From contig JAETTS010000098.1 of NCBI GenBank assembly GCA_021769025.1, forward strand, positions 1-8,273: a DNA stretch of 8,273 nucleotides. The letters run 5' to 3'. The position numbers were made by a program, and so were the translations under genes. How positions within the stretch are numbered: position 1 is the stretch's first letter; each line of letters starts with the position of its first letter. Source of the stretch: Enterocloster bolteae. Lineage in GTDB: Bacteria; Bacillota_A; Clostridia; Lachnospirales; Lachnospiraceae. The notes beneath the pieces were generated by a model. That model saw nothing but the letters and a program-made list of their open reading frames with translations, was not told the DNA's origin and made no database searches. Positions 1 through 6,085 of the stretch are shown here, piece after piece.

Positions 1-1
1 C

Positions 2-1591
2 CTTCCTTTAATCTATTTTACGGAAAACAATAAGCCTAGCCCATTAACTGCACCAAACTTCTGTATGCTTCTGCGCAAGCATATTGGAACCGGAAGAATT
101 CTGGAGGTTATACAGCCTGGTCTGGAACGGATTATTGAGTTTAAGATTGAACACCTGGATGAATTGGGGGATATCTGTCACAAACGCTTGATCGTGGAGC
201 TTATGGGCAAGCACAGCAATATTATTTTCTGTAAGGAAGATGGAACCATCCTGGACAGTATCAAACATGTATCTGCCCAGATAAGCTCTGTCCGGGAAGT
301 GCTTCCAGGAAGAAACTATTTTATCCCCCATACGATGGACAAAGAGGATCCCCTTCATATATCTCTTACATCGTTTCAGAATGTGATTGGCAGTACTCCG
401 GCTCCGATTCAGAAAGCATTGTATCTGAAATTGACAGGAATCAGTCCAATTATGGGAACTGAACTGTGCCACTTAGCTTCCATTGACGGCGATCGTTCAG
501 CCAATGAACTGTCTGAAGCAGAATCCACTCATCTTCATCATACCTTGGCGCTTATGATGGAGGATGTGAAGGAAGGTCATTTTTCCCCCAATGTCCTATA
601 CCGCCGGGAGGAACCTGTAGAATTTTCTTCTCTTCCCCTTACCTGTATGGCTGGAAGTGACTATCAGGTTCATGCCTTCTCGTCGATCAGTCAGCTTTTG
701 GAGACATATTATGCATCCAAAAATGCCATAACCAGAATCCGTCAAAAATCAGTGGACTTGCGCAAGATTGTCCAGACGGCCCTGGAACGTAACTATAAAA
801 AGTATGACCTTCAGAAAAAGCAGCTGAAAGATACAGAAAAACGAGATAAATATAAGGTATATGGCGAACTATTAAATACCTACGGATATGAGTTGCAGGG
901 GGGAGAAAAAGAATTAACATGCCTGAATTACTATACTAATGAGGAAATAAAGATCCCTCTGGATCCCCAATTGACTGCCAAAGAAAATTCACAGAGATAT
1001 TTTGATAAATACAACAAGCTGAAACGAACCTTTGAGGCTCTTACAGAATTAACCGAAGGGACTTCAAAAGAAATTGAGCATCTGGAATCAGTCAGCACTG
1101 CCCTGGACATTGCATTAAAAGAAGACGATCTGGTTCCAATCAAAGAGGAGTTGATTGAATACGGCTATATTCGCCGCCGGGCTGCCGGAAATAAAAAGCC
1201 TAAGATCACCAGCCGTCCCTTCCACTACTTGTCTTCCGATGGCTTTCACATCTACGTAGGGAAAAACAATTATCAGAATGAAGAGATTACCTTTAAGCTT
1301 GCCTCTGGTAATGATTGGTGGTTCCACGCCAAAGGAATTCCTGGATCTCATGTGATTGTCAAGACAGAAGGCCAGGAACTTCCGGATCGGGTCTTCGAGG
1401 AGGCGGGGGCTTTAGCCGCCTATTATTCCAAGGGCCGAAACAATGATAAAGTAGAAATCGACTATATCCAGAGAAAACATGTTAAAAAAACAGCTGGAGG
1501 AGCTCCTGGTTTTGTCATTTACCACACCAACTACTCTCTTTTAGCTGATCCAAAAAAGTTACCAAAGGAGATAGCAGAAACGCAAAAGTAA
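2..1591 (+). CDS. rqcH: RqcH / NFACT-family ribosome quality control protein (5' partial)
   Basis: RqcH binds stalled 50S-peptidyl-tRNA complexes and recruits tRNA-Ala to add C-terminal alanine tails, marking the chain for proteolysis; older annotations call it fibronectin-binding protein A. The first ATG (65) is not the start: the same frame is open back to position 2 and encodes family-like sequence (YFTENNKPSPLTAPNFCMLLRK begins before and spans that Met). The window shows 529 residues against a usual 570-590, so about 50 are missing. Seen in order (partial numbering): the rest of NFACT-N with GLER at 40-43 and VELMGKHSN at 65-73; a middle helix-hairpin-helix-like region; two long charged helices (~227-291 and ~330-390) forming the coiled-coil module; and the C-terminal NFACT-R domain (~407-511) with NDWWFHAKGIPGSHV. 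The acidic residue of the tRNA-binding pair is Glu rather than Asp. It is convergent with serS. Confidence 0.93.
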   Translation, partial: LPLIYFTENNKPSPLTAPNFCMLLRKHIGTGRILEVIQPGLERIIEFKIEHLDELGDICHKRLIVELMGKHSNIIFCKEDGTILDSIKHVSAQISSVREVLPGRNYFIPHTMDKEDPLHISLTSFQNVIGSTPAPIQKALYLKLTGISPIMGTELCHLASIDGDRSANELSEAESTHLHHTLALMMEDVKEGHFSPNVLYRREEPVEFSSLPLTCMAGSDYQVHAFSSISQLLETYYASKNAITRIRQKSVDLRKIVQTALERNYKKYDLQKKQLKDTEKRDKYKVYGELLNTYGYELQGGEKELTCLNYYTNEEIKIPLDPQLTAKENSQRYFDKYNKLKRTFEALTELTEGTSKEIEHLESVSTALDIALKEDDLVPIKEELIEYGYIRRRAAGNKKPKITSRPFHYLSSDGFHIYVGKNNYQNEEITFKLASGNDWWFHAKGIPGSHVIVKTEGQELPDRVFEEAGALAAYYSKGRNNDKVEIDYIQRKHVKKTAGGAPGFVIYHTNYSLLADPKKLPKEIAETQK

Positions 1592-1625
1592 CATAAAAAG
1601 ACAGCTTAAAAAAGGGTAAACGATA

Positions 1626-1662
1626 CGCCTGTTTTCTTTCAAAAGAGAATCGAAAACAGGCG
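1626..1662. terminator. Probable bidirectional terminator hairpin between rqcH and serS
   Basis: CGCCTGTTTTC (1626-1636) pairs perfectly with GAAAACAGGCG (1652-1662), an 11-bp stem with a 15-nt loop, in the 79-nt gap between two convergent stop codons. On the minus strand the stem is followed by a delayed TTTTTT (complement of 1609-1614) about a dozen bases later. On the plus strand it is followed by a broken T-rich run (CTATTCTTACTTTTTC) that enters serS. Neither U-tract is ideal, so termination efficiency is uncertain, but placement and stem quality support a shared terminator. Confidence 0.65.
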
Positions 1663-1670
1663 CACTATTC

Positions 1671-2954
1671 TTACTTTTTCCGAAGTTCTGTCTTTCCGCC
1701 CATATATGGCTGCAGAGCCACAGGAATCCGAACACTGCCGTCTTCCTGCAGATTATTCTCCAGAAATGCAATCAACATACGAGGCGGAGCAACCACCGTA
1801 TTATTTAATGTGTGGGCAAAATATTTGCCATCTGGCCCGTCCACACGGATCTTCAAGCGGCGTGCCTGGGCATCGCCTAAGTTGGAGCAAGAACCTACCT
1901 CAAAATACTTCTTCTGTCTGGGAGACCACGCCTCCACATCGCAGGATTTTACTTTCAGATCCGCCAGATCTCCAGAACAGCATTCCAGAGTACGAACCGG
2001 AATATCGAGAGACCGGAACAGATCTACGGTATTCTTCCAAAGTTTCTCATACCACATGGGAGACTCCTCCGGCTTGCAGACAACGATCATCTCCTGCTTC
2101 TCAAACTGGTGAATTCGGTATACTCCCCGCTCTTCAATTCCGTGGGCACCTTTCTCTTTGCGAAAACATGGAGAATAGCTGGTCATGGTCTTGGGAAGTT
2201 CCTCTTCCTTCGTGATGGTATCAATAAATTTACCGATCATGGAATGTTCACTGGTTCCGATCAGGTACAGGTCTTCTCCCTCAATCTTATACATCATAGC
2301 ATCCATCTCTGCAAATGACATAACGCCTGTCACCACATTGCTGCGGATCATAAAAGGCGGTACGCAGTAGGTAAAGCCACGGTCAATCATGAAATCTCTG
2401 GCATAGGAAATCACCGCGGAATGAAGCCTTGCGATGTCCCCCATCAGATAGTAAAAGCCATTACCAGCCACTTTTCCAGCAGCATCCAGATCGATTCCGT
2501 CAAAGTTCTTCATGATATCCGTATGGTATGGAATCTCAAAATCCGGAACAACCGGATCGCCGAAACGCTCCAATTCCACATTCTCACTGTCATCTTTGCC
2601 AATGGGCACGCTGGGATCAATGATATTGGGAATGGTCATCATAATCTTTAAGATTTTTTCTTCCAGTTTTGCCTCTAACTCTTCCAACTCAGCTAAACGA
2701 GCCGCATTGGCTGTAACCTGAGACTTGACAGCCTCTGCCTCTTCCTTTTTACCCTGTCCCATCAGTTGTCCGATCTGTTTGGATAATTTATTTCTGGAAG
2801 CGCGAAGATTGTCTGCCTCGGCCTTTGCCGACCGATTCTTAGCATCCAGATCGATGACTTCATCTACTAAGGAAAGCTTAGATTCCTGAAATTTATTGCG
2901 GATGTTCTGCTTTACTACCTCTGGATTTTCTCTTACAAACTTTAAATCTAACAT
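1671..2954 (-). CDS. serS: Seryl-tRNA synthetase (class II), divergent motif 3
   Basis: Charges tRNA-Ser (and tRNA-Sec where present) with serine in the cytoplasm. At 427 residues the length is normal for bacterial SerRS. Residues 1-110 form the long charged antiparallel helical arm that grips the tRNA-Ser variable arm. The class II core follows: motif 1 region ~167-200, TSE serine-binding loop at 234-236, motif 2 FRKE at 264-267 followed by RGVYRIHQFEKQEM (276-289), GSCSN at 354-358, and motif 3 around 382-400 ending in ENN-QEDGSV with a PYMGG tail at 416-420. Motif 3 reads LNNTVVAPPR rather than the usual bacterial LNGSGLAVGR, and the SSCSN element has G for its first S; catalytic Arg392 is kept. 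The start has a strong ribosome binding site 6 nt upstream. Expressed from its own promoter, with no T-box leader. It could be a second SerRS paralogue of the organism. Confidence 0.95.
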   Translation of the reverse strand: MLDLKFVRENPEVVKQNIRNKFQESKLSLVDEVIDLDAKNRSAKAEADNLRASRNKLSKQIGQLMGQGKKEEAEAVKSQVTANAARLAELEELEAKLEEKILKIMMTIPNIIDPSVPIGKDDSENVELERFGDPVVPDFEIPYHTDIMKNFDGIDLDAAGKVAGNGFYYLMGDIARLHSAVISYARDFMIDRGFTYCVPPFMIRSNVVTGVMSFAEMDAMMYKIEGEDLYLIGTSEHSMIGKFIDTITKEEELPKTMTSYSPCFRKEKGAHGIEERGVYRIHQFEKQEMIVVCKPEESPMWYEKLWKNTVDLFRSLDIPVRTLECCSGDLADLKVKSCDVEAWSPRQKKYFEVGSCSNLGDAQARRLKIRVDGPDGKYFAHTLNNTVVAPPRMLIAFLENNLQEDGSVRIPVALQPYMGGKTELRKK

Positions 2955-2960
2955 GTTCTT

Positions 2961-2966
2961 CCTCCT
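2961..2966 (-). promoter_or_regulatory. Ribosome binding site of serS
   Basis: AGGAGG on the minus strand, 6 nt before the ATG at 2954-2952. It fixes the serS start, which matches the family N-terminus MLDLKFVRENPE. Confidence 0.85.
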
Positions 2967-2987
2967 GCCACAAAATTAATAACATAT

Positions 2988-3020
2988 CACAATAAAAGCA
3001 GTGAATTGCTTGATCTTGTG
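2988..3020 (-). other. Imperfect hairpin in the serS leader
   Basis: The minus strand can fold CACAA (3020-3016) with TTGTG (2992-2988), and inside it AAGCA (3011-3007) with TGCTT (3000-2996), separated by a small internal loop and closed by a 6-nt loop. It lies at the predicted 5' end of the serS transcript. Ten A/U-rich base pairs are weak and may be chance; no run of U follows, so it is not a terminator. A 5'-end stabilising stem is possible. Confidence 0.25.
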
Positions 3021-3022
3021 TG

Positions 3023-3051
3023 ATTATACATCAGAATGGTACTGAATGCAA
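3023..3051 (-). promoter_or_regulatory. Sigma-A type promoter of serS
   Basis: A perfect -10 box TATAAT (3028-3023, minus strand) lies 17 bp from TTGCAT (3051-3046), which keeps the TTG of the -35 consensus. Transcription would start near 3016, giving a leader of about 60 nt. This separates serS from the S-component gene upstream, for which no intrinsic terminator was seen in the 50 nt before this promoter. Confidence 0.65.
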
Positions 3052-3102
3052 TAAACAATTTCGCGGCATGGAAGAAGGTATGTGGAACCCAAACCAATCC
3101 TT

Positions 3103-3699
3103 TTACGAGGGAATATGGAAGAACAGCCCTGCCTTTTTTAAGACTGGCCTTACCGCCATATACACCACTACCACAACAATGGTTCCGGCAACCGCGTTGA
3201 TAAACGTAACTCCGGCAGCCCAGGTGGACATGATTTTGGCAGCGGAAGATTCTACTCCCAGAATGTAATTTTTATAGAAATATCCTACGATTGGATCCAT
3301 AATTACATTGAATCCAAGACCTGCAATGGAAGCGATGAGGGACCACTTAAACACATATTTGCTGTCATGATCCTGAGTAATGTGTGCAATTTTATGTGCG
3401 ACCAGGCCTGCAATCAATCCAATACAGAATTTCAAAAGAAAGGTCTTCGGAGCGCTGGTCACATAGGCTGGATCCAACAGATCCGCAATCGTCATCCCCA
3501 GTGCACCAGCAATACCGCCATAGCCGCCGCCTAACAGAAGGGCTGCCAGAACACAGAATGCATTGCCGATATGAAGGGCCACCATATCACCGCCAAAGGT
3601 GGGGATCGGAATCTTCAAAAATGTAAATGCCACATAGCAAAGAGCCGCCATCAATCCGGTAATCACAATCTTATATACCTTTTCATTTTTTTCATTCAT
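3103..3699 (-). CDS. ECF-type vitamin transporter S component (substrate unknown)
   Basis: A 198-residue, very hydrophobic protein with about six predicted membrane helices (roughly 10-30, 38-57, 58-76, 88-106, 117-140 and 158-184) and short charged ends. The pattern LHIGNAFCVLAALLLGGGYGG followed by GALGMTIADLL fits the DUF1393/COG4720-like group of ECF S components, substrate-binding subunits that dock onto a shared EcfT-EcfA-EcfA' energising module encoded elsewhere. Members of that group are linked to riboflavin, hydroxymethylpyrimidine or pyridoxine; the substrate here cannot be read from sequence. The position just downstream of thiN on the same strand hints at a thiamine precursor, but that is inference. 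I chose the ATG at 3699-3697 because AGGAGG lies 9 nt upstream; the frame is open further to 3765, but that extension would translate a non-coding 9-nt repeat. Confidence 0.82.
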   Translation of the reverse strand: MNEKNEKVYKIVITGLMAALCYVAFTFLKIPIPTFGGDMVALHIGNAFCVLAALLLGGGYGGIAGALGMTIADLLDPAYVTSAPKTFLLKFCIGLIAGLVAHKIAHITQDHDSKYVFKWSLIASIAGLGFNVIMDPIVGYFYKNYILGVESSAAKIMSTWAAGVTFINAVAGTIVVVVVYMAVRPVLKKAGLFFHIPS

Positions 3700-3708
3700 A
3701 AGTCCATT

Positions 3709-3714
3709 CCTCCT
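3709..3714 (-). promoter_or_regulatory. Ribosome binding site deciding the S-component start
   Basis: AGGAGG on the minus strand, 9 nt before ATG 3699-3697. It sits inside the longer open frame starting at 3765 and therefore argues for the shorter 198-residue protein. Confidence 0.8.
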
Positions 3715-3757
3715 TGTGTGTCTTGTATGTAGCGTGTGCCTTGTATGTAGCACATGA
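3713..3757 (-). repeat. 9-nt-unit direct repeats in the leader of the S-component gene
   Basis: Read on the plus strand in 9-nt steps the segment is CTTGTGTGT, CTTGTATGT, AGCGTGTGC, CTTGTATGT, AGCACATGA. The exact 12-mer CTTGTATGTAGC occurs at 3722-3733 and 3740-3751, 18 bp apart, and a one-mismatch copy of its first nine bases at 3713-3721 runs into the ribosome binding site. The repeats lie between thiN and the S-component start, outside any credible gene. No known riboswitch consensus or convincing promoter was recognised in this 140-nt gap. Confidence 0.6.
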
Positions 3758-3839
3758 TAACACACTAGTGGAATGATAGAAATAGCCAGTTTTCAAATTT
3801 TAAACCATGCCAGTTTGTTTTGGATTCACTGTAATTACA

Positions 3840-4520
3840 CTAGTCCCTAGATTCCACACAGATGAGAATCCCTTCCTCGAACACAATCTTGGCCTCATCC
3901 TTTGCCAGCTCATTGCTGATGCACAGGCCGGCTTCGGCTCCGATATGGATGTTTTTCTTGTACAGTGGATACTTAAACCCAGTCAGGGTAATTCCCTGTA
4001 CCTGCTCGGTCAAGGGAAGAAACGAGACATAGGTTCCATACAGCGAGCTGCGATAAAAGGTTTTCCCTTTAGAAAGCAGATATACCTTATTCTGCCTATC
4101 CATGAGACAAGCTTCCACTCCCAGATCCAGACACAGCTTTAAAAGGTGCAGATTGCTCCACTCATGATCCAGTCTTCCGCCGGTGGCTCCCAGAAGGAAC
4201 AGTTTTCTGCACCCCAGCTTTAGGGCTGTGTTGATGGCCAGTTCCGTGTCTGTCTCATCCTTTTCCGGCTTGTGGACATCCCACAGAATCCCTGGCATGT
4301 TTCGGTATCGTTCCAGGATCCGAGGGTCAATCGTATCAAAGTCTCCCACAATAGCCGTGGGAATCAGTCCCAGTTGTTCTGTATAAGTTAAGCCGCCATC
4401 CACAGAGACCACGCAATCCATGGTTTCCTGTTGCAAAAAAGAACCGGCAAAAGCCAAATCAAACCTTCCGCCGGTTAGAATCAATCCTTTTTTCTCTGTC
4501 TCCCTTGTTTCTGCCTTCAT
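3840..4520 (-). CDS. thiN: Thiamine pyrophosphokinase
   Basis: Transfers pyrophosphate from ATP to thiamine, giving thiamine diphosphate directly; this is the salvage route used by many Firmicutes. The 226 residues are slightly above the usual ~215. Visible motifs: SVDGG (39-43), VGDFDTID (58-65), the acidic Mg/ATP-binding KDETDTE (87-93), GATGGRLDHEWSN (111-123) and, in the C-terminal beta-sandwich thiamine-binding domain, ISNE (201-204). Its ATG overlaps the rpe stop by 4 nt (ATGA), and only a weak purine run (AAAGGGAAG) precedes it, so translational coupling to rpe is likely. It is the last gene of the tightly packed operon; the next gene on the strand is a probable vitamin transporter subunit. 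No intrinsic terminator was found after it. Confidence 0.95.
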   Translation of the reverse strand: MKAETRETEKKGLILTGGRFDLAFAGSFLQQETMDCVVSVDGGLTYTEQLGLIPTAIVGDFDTIDPRILERYRNMPGILWDVHKPEKDETDTELAINTALKLGCRKLFLLGATGGRLDHEWSNLHLLKLCLDLGVEACLMDRQNKVYLLSKGKTFYRSSLYGTYVSFLPLTEQVQGITLTGFKYPLYKKNIHIGAEAGLCISNELAKDEAKIVFEEGILICVESRD

Positions 4521-5194
4521 TGTGTTTTGCTTCCCTTTGCATAGTCTTGAAAAATCTCAAAAAAGCGTCGGGTATTTGCCGCTGCATCTCCCTTGAAGAC
4601 TGCAGATCCAGAGACGATCACATTGGCACCTGCATCCAGAAATTCACGGACATTGTCAAGGGTTACACCACCATCCACCTGAATATCCATAGAAAGTCCT
4701 AGTTCCTGGCAGCGCTTTCTAAGGCGACGCACCTTATCCAAGGTATAGGGGATCCGTTCCTGTCCGCCAAAACCAGGGTTTACAGTCATAACCAGAACCA
4801 TATCCACCTGAGGCAGGATCAGGTCAATGACACTGATAGGCGTGCTGGGATTGATGGCGACTCCTGCTTTTGCCCCGTTTTTACGGATCACCTTTATGGT
4901 GGAGTCTAAATGTCCGCAAGCCTCAGCATGCACTGTAACCAGGTCAGCCCCACATTGACAGATCTCCTTAATATACCGATAAGGCTCCCGCACCATCATG
5001 TGGACATCAAAGACTCGATCCGTACAGCTTCGGATAGAAGAAATAAGAGGCATGCCAAATGAAATGCTGGGTACAAAATCACCGTCCATCACATCCAGAT
5101 GAACATACTGGGCTCCGGCACTGCTGACGGCCTTAAGCTCGCTTTCCAGATTCTTAAAATCTGCCCCTAAAACAGAGGGCGCCAAAATAATCAT
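4517..5194 (-). CDS. rpe: Ribulose-phosphate 3-epimerase
   Basis: Interconverts D-ribulose 5-phosphate and D-xylulose 5-phosphate in the pentose phosphate pathway. A TIM-barrel enzyme of 225 residues, normal length. Motifs in order: LAPSVLGADF (4-13), HLDVMDGDFVPSISFG (32-47), DVHMMV (63-68), VHAEA (88-92), MTVNPGFGGQ (136-145), VDGGV (173-177) and GANVIVSGSAVF (189-200). The expected metal and catalytic residues are all present: His32, Asp34, His65 and Asp174, with the two Asp as acid-base pair. AGGAG lies 8 nt before the ATG (5207-5203). It starts 1 nt after the rsgA stop and overlaps thiN by 4 nt, so it sits mid-operon. Confidence 0.97.
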   Translation of the reverse strand: MIILAPSVLGADFKNLESELKAVSSAGAQYVHLDVMDGDFVPSISFGMPLISSIRSCTDRVFDVHMMVREPYRYIKEICQCGADLVTVHAEACGHLDSTIKVIRKNGAKAGVAINPSTPISVIDLILPQVDMVLVMTVNPGFGGQERIPYTLDKVRRLRKRCQELGLSMDIQVDGGVTLDNVREFLDAGANVIVSGSAVFKGDAAANTRRFFEIFQDYAKGSKTQ

Positions 5195-5195
5195 A

Positions 5196-6074
5196 TCAGT
5201 ATCTCCTTTTATTCTTTAGTTCCTGATAAAACAGTTGGTAGTTTCCATAACGGCTGTTACTGATCTTCCCCTCTTCCACCGCAGTCTTAACCCCACAAAC
5301 CGTTTCTCCTATGTGAACACATCCGGAAAAACGACAATGATCCTCATACAACTCAAATTCCGGAAAATACTCTTTTAACTCCTGTTCTTCCATATCTTCC
5401 ACAAAAACAGAACTAAATCCAGGTGTATCCATAAGATATGTTCCCGGCTCTGTGCAGAACAACTCTGAATGCCTTGTGGTGTGTCGGCCCCTCTTTATTT
5501 TTTCACTGATGCGCCCAGTCTCCATCTGCGCATTTGGCAGAATCCGGTTCATCAGAGAGGATTTCCCCACTCCGGAGGGCCCTGCAAGCGCCGTGGTTTT
5601 TCCTTTCAATATCTGTTGCACCGCTGTGATTCCATAATCTTCATAGGTACTGAAGCATACCACCGGATACCCGGCAGACTCATAAATCATCCGATAGTTC
5701 TCTGCCTTGTTCTCGTCCGATAGATCCATCTTGCCAAAACCAACAACCGCCGGAATTCCAAGCCGTTTTACCATCACCAGAAACCGATCCAGAAGATTTA
5801 AGTTTGGTTCCGGATCTGCCAGGGCAAAGACCACCAGCACCTGATCTACATTAGCTGCAGCCGGCCGTATCAACATGCTTCTTCTGGGAAGAACCTTGTC
5901 AATATTCCCTTCCGGCGGTTGTGTGCCTAACACAGCAATCTCTACATCATCCCCGACCAAAGGCTTGATGCTTCGGTTCCGGAAGATTCCTTTGGCCTTA
6001 CATTCATATACCTGATGATCTTCCCCATACACATAATAAAATCCTGCAATTCCCTTTATGATTTTCCCTGTCAC
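5196..6074 (-). CDS. rsgA: Ribosome small subunit-dependent GTPase RsgA
   Basis: Circularly permuted GTPase that checks late 30S maturation. At 292 residues it is normal. Domains: N-terminal OB-fold (~1-68), then G4, G1, G2, G3 in permuted order, then a zinc domain. G1 is GPSGVGKSS (165-173), the G2 region RGRHTTRH (195-202), G3 DTPGF (216-220). Zinc ligands are Cys247, Cys252, His254 and Cys260 in the C-x4-C-x-H-x5-C pattern. G4 is GKMD (114-117) where (N/T)KxD is expected, an unusual change. The start is GTG (6074-6072): it has GAGG 7 nt upstream, and the resulting N-terminus GKIIKGIAGFYYV fits the family; the nearby ATG at 6078-6076 is out of frame. It follows prkC by 9 nt; in B. subtilis the homologue CpgA is a PrkC substrate. 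Confidence 0.96.
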   Translation of the reverse strand: MTGKIIKGIAGFYYVYGEDHQVYECKAKGIFRNRSIKPLVGDDVEIAVLGTQPPEGNIDKVLPRRSMLIRPAAANVDQVLVVFALADPEPNLNLLDRFLVMVKRLGIPAVVGFGKMDLSDENKAENYRMIYESAGYPVVCFSTYEDYGITAVQQILKGKTTALAGPSGVGKSSLMNRILPNAQMETGRISEKIKRGRHTTRHSELFCTEPGTYLMDTPGFSSVFVEDMEEQELKEYFPEFELYEDHCRFSGCVHIGETVCGVKTAVEEGKISNSRYGNYQLFYQELKNKRRY

Positions 6075-6081
6075 ACATCTG

Positions 6082-6085
6082 CCTC
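6082..6085 (-). promoter_or_regulatory. Ribosome binding site of rsgA overlapping the prkC stop
   Basis: GAGG on the minus strand shares its first two bases with the TGA stop of prkC (6086-6084) and lies 7 nt before the GTG start. This placement supports the GTG choice and suggests coupled translation of kinase and GTPase. Confidence 0.6.

Noticed and set aside
65..67. ATG 65 as start of rqcH
   Set aside because: Family-typical sequence continues upstream in frame to the window edge, so this Met is internal.
1706..2215. Plus-strand open frame of 169 codons inside serS
   Set aside because: It is antisense to a conserved enzyme, low in complexity and without family features; other long opposite-frame ORFs across the window were rejected for the same reason.
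3713..3757. CRISPR-like repeat-spacer array
   Set aside because: Units are 9 nt with no spacers of CRISPR length and no cas genes nearby.
3700..3765. N-terminal extension of the S-component frame, giving a His-Thr-Arg-rich start
   Set aside because: It translates the 9-nt repeat and precedes a strong ribosome binding site at 3709-3714; a 22-residue polar repeat before the first membrane helix is not expected in this family.
3763..3770. Palindrome CACTAGTG, and the nearby 10-bp palindrome TGTAATTACA (3830-3839), as operators
   Set aside because: Short A/T-rich palindromes occur by chance, and neither sits over a convincing promoter.
3773..3804. Promoter for the S-component gene (TATCAT with TTGAAA or TTTAAA)
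   Set aside because: Spacers of 12 or 20 bp do not fit a sigma-A promoter; no better pair was found.
3700..3839. TPP, FMN or preQ1 riboswitch before the S-component gene
   Set aside because: I looked for the conserved cores (for example CUGAGA and the AUGCCAGCG-type box of TPP) and saw none; the gap is also short.
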